Source: JAAFIP01 sp963775085 (lineage in GTDB: Bacteria > Pseudomonadota > Gammaproteobacteria > Burkholderiales > Burkholderiaceae_C). From it: 64,000 nucleotides of DNA. Positions 29,138 through 37,539 of the stretch are shown in pieces; the first letter of the stretch is position 1, and each line of letters starts with the position of its first letter. Where the stretch lies: positions 124,001 through 188,000 of the forward strand of contig CAVZHO010000008.1 in NCBI GenBank assembly GCA_963775085.1. Reading direction: 5' to 3'. A program made the position numbers and the translations under genes. The notes beneath the pieces were generated by a model that worked only from the letters and a program-made list of their open reading frames with translations, had not been told where the DNA came from and made no database searches.

Positions 29138-30103
29138 TTATCGTGCGCGCAGCTGGGGCGGCAATATGTCCCAGCCCGCTAGTTCGGTTGCCGTGTCGAT
29201 ATCGAGCCGCACATGCTTAACTGCGGGTGGTGATTTGTCTACCAGTTCGACAAATGATTGACCGTCAAGCAGATCAGGAAACACAGCCAAGCATTTGCCG
29301 GGGCCTTTGGTGGATTGATAAAGGATCGCCTCGAACCCAGCGGCGCGGATCAACTCTGCCAGTATTTGGCTTTGTGCTGGCAACCCATATTGAATTGGCA
29401 GGATGCGCCAATTTTGTTTTAACACCATCTCATGGAGTTGTTTGCCAGTTTGAACCATGAAGACTCCTTGGCTCGCAATCTTAAGGCGAGCTTGAATCTG
29501 CCGAGTTCTTGGAGGCATCTTGATGCGGCCCAATACCTTTGCAACTGGTGCCAGTGAATCGAGTTTTGTCATATCGAAAACTCTGGATAAATGCCCTTTA
29601 ACAAATAAGTTTGTGTGGCTGACACCGTGTTCAAGTGCTAGTTCTTGCGGAGTTAATCCGCCCGTTAATTCGCCATTTGGTATTTGAAACTTTTCGCGAA
29701 ACGCGGTTTCATTATCTTCGGCTAGATACAGCGCAGGCCAAGGGTTTAGTGTATTGGCATCCAGTTCAGCGCCTGCATTGAATCGACCACCGATGTTTTT
29801 AAGGCTCCCAGCGCTGGACAACGGTTCCAGGCTATATTGGTATGTCACTACGCGTGCCCAGCGAGCCAGTTCAACCGTTGTTAGCGGTATTGCCTGTAGT
29901 GCTGCAAGCAAGTCCGGGCGCAATCGCCGGCGTTCAGGCTCCAGACCAAAATACAAAACAGCCACAAGTTCATCGAGATCGCGTGAGGCAGAGTTCCATT
30001 GCGATAACGTCGCTTCATTGAACCGATCAAGCTCAAGAATGCCTCGCGGTTCCTGCGGTGCAGTCGCTCGCCTGGCAGGGATAGTCGGTTTACCTTTGGG
30101 CAC
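29138..30103 (-). CDS. RES-domain toxin (probable NAD+-degrading)
   Basis: 321 residues. The RES fold is visible in RWARVVTYQYSLEPLSSAG, GGRFNAGAELD, and ALYLAEDNETAFREKF: the Arg, Glu and Ser residues that name the family. RES toxins (MbcT, ParT, NatT-like) remove NAD+ by phosphorolysis or ADP-ribosylation. At 321 residues it is longer than the typical 150-230, with an extra ~70-residue N-terminus and a C-terminal extension. It follows its presumed Xre antitoxin gene by 13 nt. Confidence 0.85.
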   Translation of the reverse strand: MPKGKPTIPARRATAPQEPRGILELDRFNEATLSQWNSASRDLDELVAVLYFGLEPERRRLRPDLLAALQAIPLTTVELARWARVVTYQYSLEPLSSAGSLKNIGGRFNAGAELDANTLNPWPALYLAEDNETAFREKFQIPNGELTGGLTPQELALEHGVSHTNLFVKGHLSRVFDMTKLDSLAPVAKVLGRIKMPPRTRQIQARLKIASQGVFMVQTGKQLHEMVLKQNWRILPIQYGLPAQSQILAELIRAAGFEAILYQSTKGPGKCLAVFPDLLDGQSFVELVDKSPPAVKHVRLDIDTATELAGWDILPPQLRAR

Positions 30104-30116
30104 GCGCGGGGCTGGC

Positions 30117-30551
30117 TCAGGCAGCTACAGCCCCAGTCGCAGGTTGGCCAGCCCGCTCCATCATGGCGTTGATGATGAACTTGCGTAAGCGTTCGTACCG
30201 TCCTAAGCGGATCATGTCGCGTGGCGACACGTCACCTAGCAAGGGGTTGCGGACGCGAAACCAAGCGGTAGTTTTTTCAATATCACCGTGAAATGCCTTA
30301 GCGACCATATTGATGGTGCTGGCGATCTCTTCTAATCGTTCGCGCACTTGCTCAGGGATTGCATCGTCATACCGAACGGACTTTACCGACACAGACGCAA
30401 GGCGAGATACGTCTTCTTTCTTGAGCCCGAGCATCGTGGGCACGCGCTTGGCATCGAACGAGTCACCATGACCGAACTGGAGCAGGTCATCGGGAACAGT
30501 GTCGAAAAGGCTAAAGCCGGGTGACATGTCGATAGTCCTGGTTTGTAGCAT
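30117..30551 (-). CDS. Xre/MbcA/ParS-type antitoxin
   Basis: 144 residues. The N-terminal part contains a degenerate helix-turn-helix (DAKRVPTMLGLKKEDVSRLA). The C-terminal toxin-binding domain (DUF2384) shows TTAWFRVRNPLLGDVSPRDM and IRLGRYERLRKFI. Xre-RES pairs are coded antitoxin first, as here. The start could be 30551 or an ATG at 30527. Confidence 0.87.
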   Translation of the reverse strand: MLQTRTIDMSPGFSLFDTVPDDLLQFGHGDSFDAKRVPTMLGLKKEDVSRLASVSVKSVRYDDAIPEQVRERLEEIASTINMVAKAFHGDIEKTTAWFRVRNPLLGDVSPRDMIRLGRYERLRKFIINAMMERAGQPATGAVAA

Positions 30552-30689
30552 TGAATTTACCTAATACAGATACAACGTAGTATAGAGAGTGAAAACCATG
30601 TTTAAACCACGTTTCACCCAGAATTTGTACAAGCTTACCTCAAATTCAAAGAGTTTGAAAATTCCTTGATAATTTGATATGTAACAGAC

Positions 30690-31736
30690 TCAATCCGCCT
30701 TCACCCGCCCCGAAGTCATCACCGGTTTCCAGCGGGCGATCTCTTTCACTATCAAGTCGCCAAACACCTCTGGCGTGGATGGGGTGGCGATGGCACCTTC
30801 GTTATTCAGGCGGGTTTTCAGCTCGGGTGTGTTCAGGGCTTGGTTGATTTGGGCGTTGAGTTTGAGCACGATGTCGCGCGGCGTGCCCGTGGGTGCCACC
30901 ACGCCGTACCACTGGTCGGCTTCAAAGCCTTTTAAATCGGCCAAGCCTTTGCTAGATGAAGCCTCCGCCACCGTGGGCACGTCGGGCAGGGCGGCCAGGC
31001 GGGTGGGGCTGGAGACGGCCAGGGCCCGTAGCTGGCCGTTTTTGACCTGGCCCAGCACGGCGGGTGCGCCGGTGAACAGCACCTGGATTTGCCCGCCCAT
31101 CAGGTCGGTGACCGCAGGGGCGGTGCCCCGGTAGGGGATGTGCAAGAGGGAGGTGCCGGTTTGCAGCTTGAAGTATTCGGTGGCCAGGTTGGCCGCGCTG
31201 CCGTTGCCGCCGCTGCCGTAGTTCAACTGGCCGGGCTTGCTTTTGATGTGGGCAATAAACTCGGGCAGGGTGCGTGCGGCCACGCTGGGGTGCACCACCA
31301 ACACGTTGGGCACACGGGCCACCCAGGCGACGGGTGCGAAGTCTTTGACCGGGTTGTAGGGCAGCTTGGGGTACAGGCTGGGGTTCACCGCTAGCGTGCC
31401 GATGTGGCCCATGAGCAGGGTGTAGCCGTCGTTGGCCGACTTGGCGGCTTTGTCGGCACCAATGCTGCCGCCTGCGCCGGGCACGTTGTCGATGATGACG
31501 GGTTGGCCCCAAGCCTTGGTGAGTTCCAGACCGATGGCGCGCGCCAGGATGTCGGTGCTGCCGCCGGGAGTAAAAGGCACCACCAGGCGGATCGGTTTGC
31601 TGGGGTAGGGGGCGGCAAGCGCCGCACTGCCTTGTGCCATGGCATTTTGGAGGCAAAATAGGGCGGTAGTCCCTGTCAACAGGACGTAAGTAGCTATAGA
31701 TTTTATAGTGGTTAAATTTTTGTACAGAGCAATCAT
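30690..31736 (-). CDS. Bug/TctC-family periplasmic solute-binding protein
   Basis: 348 residues of the Bug family, receptors for tripartite tricarboxylate transporters. Signature parts are YPSKPIRLVVPFTPGGSTDI, IIDNVPGAGGSIGADKAAKS, GYTLLMGHIGTLAVNP, LLHIPYRGTAPAVTDLMGGQ and ALPDVPTVAEA. No membrane subunits are nearby, typical for orphan Bug genes of Burkholderiales. ATG 31736 gives a signal peptide whose hydrophobic core (IATYVLLTGTTALFC) is encoded by a family A repeat copy. Ligand unknown, likely a carboxylate. Confidence 0.9.
   Translation of the reverse strand: MIALYKNLTTIKSIATYVLLTGTTALFCLQNAMAQGSAALAAPYPSKPIRLVVPFTPGGSTDILARAIGLELTKAWGQPVIIDNVPGAGGSIGADKAAKSANDGYTLLMGHIGTLAVNPSLYPKLPYNPVKDFAPVAWVARVPNVLVVHPSVAARTLPEFIAHIKSKPGQLNYGSGGNGSAANLATEYFKLQTGTSLLHIPYRGTAPAVTDLMGGQIQVLFTGAPAVLGQVKNGQLRALAVSSPTRLAALPDVPTVAEASSSKGLADLKGFEADQWYGVVAPTGTPRDIVLKLNAQINQALNTPELKTRLNNEGAIATPSTPEVFGDLIVKEIARWKPVMTSGRVKAD
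31655..31699 (-). repeat. Dispersed repeat family A encoding a signal peptide
   Basis: On the minus strand: TATAGCTACTTACGTCCTG, TTGACAGGGACTACCGCCCTATT. It encodes the h-region of the Bug protein's signal peptide. Confidence 0.85.
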
Positions 31737-31828
31737 GGGATGACTAACGGTCAGTGGAATGGGATGTGGGTAAGTGTAGCCTGTGCGCCCCAAGCGATTA
31801 TCCAAGCCGTGGTTGAAGCATGAATTGA

Positions 31829-31875
31829 GCCTCTAGCCCAATAAAATATGGCGTAAGCAGCCGCTAAAACTATAG
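31829..31875 (-). repeat. Dispersed repeat family A, variant core
   Basis: On the minus strand: CTATAGTTTTAGCGGCTGC, TTACGCCATATTTTATTGGGCTAGAGGC. The central hairpin differs (CATATTTTATTGGG), a subtype like the copy at 39964. It lies between the imuC stop and the Bug gene start. Confidence 0.75.
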
Positions 31876-31893
31876 TGTAGTGAGCTACTCTTT

Positions 31894-34800
31894 TCATCGA
31901 AAATCCCGGCTGGTAGTGCTGAGTTTGCCCAGCAGATGGGTGAAGTCTAGCAACTGCCTGGCGACCAAATGGCGCACCTCGCCTTCGCGCTGCCACTGGC
32001 CGACCACCGCCAGCAGGCGCGCTTGCGTCAAGGCCTGGCGCTGCTTTTCTTTGACGCTTTTCCAGACGATGACGTTGACGCAGCCGGTCTCGTCTTCCAG
32101 CGTGACGAAGACCACGCCTTTGGCCGAGCCGGGTTGCTGGCGCATGGTGACCAGGCCGCAGGCCCGGACGGGTTGGCCGTTGGGTGCATCGTGCAACTGC
32201 GCGGCGGTGCTGAGCCTATGCTTTAGCAGCAGTGGGCGCAGTAGTTCTAGCGGGTGTTTGCGCAGGCTCAGCCCTAAGGCGGCGTAGTCAAACACCACTT
32301 CTTCGCCTTCGGATGCGGCTTGCAGTTCTAAAAACTCTTCCTCGACCGGGGCTTCTTTCAGCAGCGCTGGCGCGGCGTGCAGGGCCGAGGCATCCCATAC
32401 CTGCTGGCGGCGGTGGCCCGACAGGCTGGCCAGCGCGTCGGCACTGGCCAGGGCTTTTAGGTCACCCGCATCCAGGCTCGCTTGCAAGGCTACATCTTGC
32501 GTGCTGCCAAACAGGTTTTTGCTGCGCGCCAGTACGATGCGCTCGGCCACCGTGTGTTTGAGGCCGGAGACCAGGCGCAGGCCCAGGCGGATGGCGGGTT
32601 GGCGCTTGGCCTGGCTGCGGGGGTCATGGCTAGGCTGCTCCAGCGTGCAGTCCCAGTCGCTGTGCATCACATCGACCGCCCGCACCTCTACCCCGTGCCG
32701 CTGGGCATCTTGCACCAACTGCGAGGGCCCGTAAAAACCCATCGGCTGGGAGTTGAGCAGGGCGGCTAAAAAGATAGCGGGTTCATGGCGCTTGATCCAG
32801 CAACTGGCGTATACCAAGAGGGCAAAGCTGGCGGCGTGGCTCTCCGGGAAGCCGTATTCGCCAAAGCCTTCTATCTGCGTAAAAATCTGCTCGGCAAACT
32901 CCTGCGTGTAGCCGCGCTCGGTCATGCCGGTGATGATGCGGTCGTAGAACTTGTGCACGCCGCCCTTCCTTTTCCAGGCGGCCATGGAGCGGCGCAGGCT
33001 GTCGGCCTCGTCGGCGCTAAAGCCTGCGGCCAGCATGGCGATCTGCATCACCTGCTCTTGAAAAATCGGCACACCCAGGGTGCGCTGCAGCGCAGACTTG
33101 AGCGCCTCGCTGGGGTAATGCACCGGCTCCAGCCCCTGGCGTCTGCGCAGGTAGGGGTGCACCATGCCGCCCTGGATGGGGCCGGGCCGCACAATGGCCA
33201 CTTCGACCACCAGGTCGTAAAAGCAGCGTGGCTGCAGGCGCGGCAGCATGCTTTGCTGCGCGCGCGATTCGATCTGGAACACGCCTACCGTGTCGGCCTG
33301 GCAGACCATGTCATACGTGGCGCTGTCTTCGGCGGGGATGTCTTGCATCTGGAACAGTTGCCCGCGCCACTGGCCCATCAAGTCGAGCGCGCGGCGCAGG
33401 GCACTGAGCATGCCCAGCGCCAGCACGTCTACTTTGAGCAAACCCAGCGCGTCGATGTCGTCTTTGTCCCACTCGATGGTGGTGCGCCCGGGCATGCTGG
33501 CGTGGATGACGGGCACGGTGCGCGTCAGGCGGTCACCCGTCAGCACAAAGCCGCCGGGGTGCTGCGAGAGCTGGCGCGGAAAGCCGATGAGCTGGCCCGT
33601 GAGCTCCATCAGCAGTTGCAGGCTGCGGCTGTGGCTTTGCAGGCCCAGCTCGGCCAGGCGTTCGGGCAGCACCGCCTTGCCGTCCCACCACTGGTGGTTT
33701 TTGGCCAAGGCGTCGAGCAGCGCCGCGTCCAGGCCCAGCGCCTTGCCTACATCGCGTATCGCGCTGCGCGGGCGGTAGCTCACGGCGGTGGCGGTGAGGG
33801 CGGCGCGTTCGCGGCCGTACTTGCTGTACAGGTACTGGATCACTTCTTCGCGCCGCTGGTGCTCAAAGTCGACATCAATGTCGGGCGGTTCGTTGCGCTC
33901 GCGGCTGATAAAGCGTTCAAACAAGGTGCTCATGCGGGACGGGTCTACCTCGGTAATGCCCAGGCAGTAGCACACCGCCGAGTTGGCCGCCGAGCCGCGC
34001 CCCTGGCACAGGATGTGGCGGCTGCGCGCAAAACGCACGATGTCGTAGACGGTTAAAAAATACTTCTCATACTTCAGCTCGCTGATCAACGCCAGCTCAT
34101 GCTCCACCTGCTGCTGCACGCTGGCGGGTATGCCGCCGGGGTAGCGCGTGCCTGCGCCCTCGTAGGTGCAGCGGCGCAGGTAGCTGGCGGGCGTGGCACC
34201 AGTGGGCACCACTTCCTCCGGGTATTCGTAGCGTAGCTCGTCCAGGCTGAACTGGCACAGCGCGGCGATCTGCACGGTGTGCACCAGCGCCGCTGCGGGG
34301 TACATAGCGGCCAGGCGCAGGCGCGAGCGCAGGTGGCACTCGGCATTGGGTGCCAGGGCCAGGCCGCACAGGGCTACCGGCTGGCCTAGTTGCACAGCGG
34401 TCATCACGTCCAGCAAGGGCTTGCGCGAGCGCAGGTGCATGCGCACCCCGCCCGTGGCCACCAACGGCACGCCCGTCAGGCGGCTGACCTCGCCCAGCTT
34501 GTGCAGCCACAGCGCATCGTCCAGCCGCAACAGCAATTGCGCGGCCAGCCAGGCACGCTGTGGGAAGCGCTGGGCTAGCCAGCTGGCTGCGCGGTGGATG
34601 GATTCAAAGCTGGCACCGCAGACCTCGCGCGTCAGCGTATCGCGCCGGGGCAGTAGCAGGGCCAGCACATCGGTCAAGGCGGGGGTGCCTTGCCCGGCTG
34701 CACCTACAGGCACGGGCCAGTCATCCATCTCAATGTGGTACTGGCCCTTGGGGTGGCCTGCGCGGGCGGCGGTGATCAGCTCGCACAGTTGGCCATAGCC

Positions 34801-35094
34801 ATTGCGGTTGCGCGCCAGCAGCACCACGGTGCAAAACTCTGCGGTTGAGCCGGGCATGTCGATGCGCAGCTCGGTGCCGATCAGCAGTTGCAGGCCGAGT
34901 TTTTTAGCTTCGGTATGCGCGCGCACCACACCGGCCATGGAGCAGGCGTCGGTAATGGCCAGCGCGCTGTAGCCCAGCGCATGGGCGCGCTGCACCAGTT
35001 CTTCGGGGTGCGATGCGCCGCGCTGAAAGCTGAAGTTGCTCAGGCAGTGCAGCTCGGCGTAGGCGGGTAGGGTGCTGGGGGGTGGTGCGTTCAT
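31894..35094 (-). CDS. dnaE2: Error-prone DNA polymerase III alpha homologue (DnaE2/ImuC)
   Basis: 1066 residues, the catalytic polymerase of the ImuA-ImuB-DnaE2 mutasome that copies damaged DNA in the SOS response. A PHP domain is at the N-terminus (YAELHCLSNFSFQRGASHPEEL). The C-family polymerase palm has PDIDVDFEHQRREEVIQY. DnaE2-type HhH and OB-fold segments follow. ATG 35094 gives MNAPPPSTLPAYAELHC; upstream in-frame codons overlap imuB and are unlikely. A 12-nt gap to imuB indicates one operon. Confidence 0.95.
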   Translation of the reverse strand: MNAPPPSTLPAYAELHCLSNFSFQRGASHPEELVQRAHALGYSALAITDACSMAGVVRAHTEAKKLGLQLLIGTELRIDMPGSTAEFCTVVLLARNRNGYGQLCELITAARAGHPKGQYHIEMDDWPVPVGAAGQGTPALTDVLALLLPRRDTLTREVCGASFESIHRAASWLAQRFPQRAWLAAQLLLRLDDALWLHKLGEVSRLTGVPLVATGGVRMHLRSRKPLLDVMTAVQLGQPVALCGLALAPNAECHLRSRLRLAAMYPAAALVHTVQIAALCQFSLDELRYEYPEEVVPTGATPASYLRRCTYEGAGTRYPGGIPASVQQQVEHELALISELKYEKYFLTVYDIVRFARSRHILCQGRGSAANSAVCYCLGITEVDPSRMSTLFERFISRERNEPPDIDVDFEHQRREEVIQYLYSKYGRERAALTATAVSYRPRSAIRDVGKALGLDAALLDALAKNHQWWDGKAVLPERLAELGLQSHSRSLQLLMELTGQLIGFPRQLSQHPGGFVLTGDRLTRTVPVIHASMPGRTTIEWDKDDIDALGLLKVDVLALGMLSALRRALDLMGQWRGQLFQMQDIPAEDSATYDMVCQADTVGVFQIESRAQQSMLPRLQPRCFYDLVVEVAIVRPGPIQGGMVHPYLRRRQGLEPVHYPSEALKSALQRTLGVPIFQEQVMQIAMLAAGFSADEADSLRRSMAAWKRKGGVHKFYDRIITGMTERGYTQEFAEQIFTQIEGFGEYGFPESHAASFALLVYASCWIKRHEPAIFLAALLNSQPMGFYGPSQLVQDAQRHGVEVRAVDVMHSDWDCTLEQPSHDPRSQAKRQPAIRLGLRLVSGLKHTVAERIVLARSKNLFGSTQDVALQASLDAGDLKALASADALASLSGHRRQQVWDASALHAAPALLKEAPVEEEFLELQAASEGEEVVFDYAALGLSLRKHPLELLRPLLLKHRLSTAAQLHDAPNGQPVRACGLVTMRQQPGSAKGVVFVTLEDETGCVNVIVWKSVKEKQRQALTQARLLAVVGQWQREGEVRHLVARQLLDFTHLLGKLSTTSRDFR

Positions 35095-35105
35095 GTTGCG
35101 CGCCC

Positions 35106-36560
35106 TCAGCCGTAGATGCCATGCAGGTACCAACCTACTTGCATCGCGCCCGAAGCACTGGGCTGGGCCAGGCCGGTGCGCTGGCGGTAGATCCACAGCA
35201 GGCCAGCCATCTCGCTGCTGGCGATGAAGTAATCACGCAGGGTCAGGTCGCTATCGCCCGCGCTCTCGGGCCACCAGCCGGTTTCTACCCGCTCGGGGCC
35301 GGCCATCAGTTGCAGGGGGCCTTGGTAGATCGGCTTGTCTTTCGCCACGGCCAGGCGCAGGGGCTGGCGCAGTATCCAGCAGGGGTAGTTGGCCCAGTGG
35401 TCGGGCACAGCTGGAGCTGCGCGCGCCTTCTGCACCGTGGGGGCCGTGGGCAATTTGCGGGGCGTTGGGGTGGCCGTGCCAGCGCGCGCCGCGCCAGCCA
35501 AGGTGCTGGGCACCCACGCCTGCATGCGCTGCGGGCGATGGTCAGGCGTGGTATGCCCCGTGAGCACACGCTGCGCGCCCAGGCGGGCCGACAGTCGCTC
35601 CAGCAGTTGCTGCAGCGACTCGCCGCTGGCGGTGTCGTCAGGCAGCAAACTGGCCGATGCCGTGGGCAGCGGCTCTACCGCCAAGGCCTCTAGCGTGATG
35701 GCCACCACGGGGGCCAGCAGCGTGGTGCGTGCCAGGTGTTCAGCCAGCAGGCGCGCCAGGTGCTGCATGTCGGTGCTGGCCTGGCCGGTGCGCACCTCCA
35801 GGCTGCCCGCCTTGGCATCGCCCCGGCGCTGCAGGTCATGCTCCCAGTGCAGGCAGATACCCGTCACGCCGCACTGGCGCGCTATCAGCCAGGCCTTCAG
35901 GCTGCCCAGCAGGCGGTGGGCACCAAACATCAGGCCCTCGGCCACTTCAACACGGGAATTGAACTCAAGCCGCAGGCTAAATTGCTCGGGCAGTGCGACC
36001 CACGGGTACAGCTCGGCCTGCAGTCCATAGGCCTGGTCTAGCGCGGTCAGCAGCACGGCCCCAAAGCGGCGCGACAGGCCGCCACGCGGCAGGGCGCGCA
36101 CCTGACCTAGCCGCTCGCAGCCCAGGCGCTGCAAGGTGGGCGCATGGGGCTGCGTGGCCAGCAAGGCGGCCAGCGGCAAAGCGTCTAGTACGGCGGCAAG
36201 CTGGCGCTGCGCGCAGGCGGCTACGGCTACGCCGGGCTGAGTGGGCACTGCGGCACACGTCATGCAGCGCAGCAGGCCGCGCGCTGCCAGCGCGGTAGGC
36301 GCTACCGCCATGCGAGCCACCTGCAAATCGGCACACTCCTGCCGCATCCGGCCCAGCAATGCCTTGCGCCCACCAAACAGGCGTTCGCTGGCCTGCACCT
36401 CTACCAGCACCGCGCCTTCCAGCACCGTCACCCGGGGGCTGAACTGCAAAGCCCACCAACTCAGGGCTTGCACATCAGGCGCGGGGGCAGTGCTTTCAAG
36501 CGATGGCGAGGGCAGGGTGCTTGCGGCTTCGTCGGGGGGTTGCAGTGCGATCCACAGCAT
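35106..36560 (-). CDS. imuB: ImuB, Y-family polymerase-like mutasome subunit
   Basis: 484 residues, Y-family fold. ImuB is thought to be catalytically inactive and to connect DnaE2 to the beta clamp. Seen here are LWIALQPPD at the start, VLVEVQASERLFGGRKALL, LPLAALLATQPHAPTLQRLGC (thumb/HhH), and the C-terminal HWANYPCWILRQPLRL and RDYFIASSEMAGLLWIYRQ that end ImuB proteins. It overlaps the imuA 3' end by 65 nt. Confidence 0.95.
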   Translation of the reverse strand: MLWIALQPPDEAASTLPSPSLESTAPAPDVQALSWWALQFSPRVTVLEGAVLVEVQASERLFGGRKALLGRMRQECADLQVARMAVAPTALAARGLLRCMTCAAVPTQPGVAVAACAQRQLAAVLDALPLAALLATQPHAPTLQRLGCERLGQVRALPRGGLSRRFGAVLLTALDQAYGLQAELYPWVALPEQFSLRLEFNSRVEVAEGLMFGAHRLLGSLKAWLIARQCGVTGICLHWEHDLQRRGDAKAGSLEVRTGQASTDMQHLARLLAEHLARTTLLAPVVAITLEALAVEPLPTASASLLPDDTASGESLQQLLERLSARLGAQRVLTGHTTPDHRPQRMQAWVPSTLAGAARAGTATPTPRKLPTAPTVQKARAAPAVPDHWANYPCWILRQPLRLAVAKDKPIYQGPLQLMAGPERVETGWWPESAGDSDLTLRDYFIASSEMAGLLWIYRQRTGLAQPSASGAMQVGWYLHGIYG

Positions 36561-37347
36561 GGTTTACTTCCACCGTCCAGGCGGGTGCGCTGACCTCTGG
36601 CGTGACAACAATCTCTGGCGTTGCAGCAAGCGCGCGCGCAGGTGTGCTGGCCATAGCGCTGCGCAGCGCCAACACGGCGGGCAGTTGCGCCGCAATCTGC
36701 AATGGCATCTCCAGCGCCGGGCCCTTGCGCTTGATGATCTGCACCTCCAACTGGTGCTGCGCGCCACACCCCAGGCGCAGGCGCAGTGGCGCGGCAGACG
36801 ACTCCTGCGCCGCCTGCACCGGGCGAAAGGCAAACACCAGGCGCGGCTTGCCATTGGCATGGCTGGCGCTGGCCAAATGCAGGCGGCGCAATTGTTCAGA
36901 CCGCGCCTGGGGCAGCCACACCATCAGGGCGGCCACCTCGCGGCAGCGCAGCACCTGCTCGGCCGCCCACAGGCGCTCGGCGGGCTGGCTGGCCTCTACC
37001 AAAATCATGCTGCTGCCCGGCACGCCCATGCTGCTCAGCGCCGCTAGGTTAGGCAGGTGCGGGCTGCCCACCAAGGCAATACGCCCCACCTGGCTACACA
37101 GCCGCAGCGCAGGCAGCAGCAGCCGCCACTCATGCGAGCCCGCCTGGGTTTGCAAAATCTCGATCAACGCCCCCGTGGGCCAGCCCGCGTTGGGCAGCTC
37201 CGCGTCTAGCTGCGCAAAGCCAGAGCCCACCGTAGGCTGCTGCGATGGCGCCAGCTCATTGGCGCGCCACACCGCGTCCAGGTGGGCGAATGCATCTGGG
37301 GGTGGGCTAGGACGAGCGGCAGAAAGGGCAAGAGCGGGGCTGGGCAT
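36496..37347 (-). CDS. imuA: ImuA, RecA-like mutasome accessory protein
   Basis: 283 residues, the SulA/RecA-like first gene of the imu cassette. Typical stretches are HLDAVWRANELAP, VGSGFAQLDAELPNAGWPTG, ALIEILQTQAGSHEWRLLLP and GRIALVGSPHLPNLAALSSM. Damage tolerance is induced by SOS: a LexA box lies 17 nt upstream of the start. Confidence 0.94.
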   Translation of the reverse strand: MPSPALALSAARPSPPPDAFAHLDAVWRANELAPSQQPTVGSGFAQLDAELPNAGWPTGALIEILQTQAGSHEWRLLLPALRLCSQVGRIALVGSPHLPNLAALSSMGVPGSSMILVEASQPAERLWAAEQVLRCREVAALMVWLPQARSEQLRRLHLASASHANGKPRLVFAFRPVQAAQESSAAPLRLRLGCGAQHQLEVQIIKRKGPALEMPLQIAAQLPAVLALRSAMASTPARALAATPEIVVTPEVSAPAWTVEVNHAVDRTATPRRSRKHPALAIA

Positions 37348-37363
37348 GGGTAGGCTATGAAAA

Positions 37364-37379
37364 CTGGTTATTTATACAG
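37364..37379. promoter_or_regulatory. LexA (SOS) box of imuA-imuB-dnaE2
   Basis: CTGGTTATTTATACAG fits CTG-N10-CAG exactly and is flanked by A and T so that ACTG/CAGT are palindromic. It is placed 16 nt before the imuA start codon, overlapping where the promoter must be. Confidence 0.85.
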
Positions 37380-37539
37380 TAAAATCAAAGCCTAGGCAAT
37401 CTCATTTGGAGGAAAATTTTGCTGTGATGACCCGCCACCACCTCCCGCGACTGCGCCAGATCTACCGTTTGGCGGGCTGGCCTTGGCCCGTGCAGACAGC
37501 ATGGACTTGTAAGGCTGGGGTGCGGTAGAGCGACACAGG

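Noticed and set aside
32785..34056. 423-codon open frame antisense to dnaE2
   Set aside because: Shadow of dnaE2; Gln/His/Val-rich composition typical of a reversed frame, no recognisable fold.
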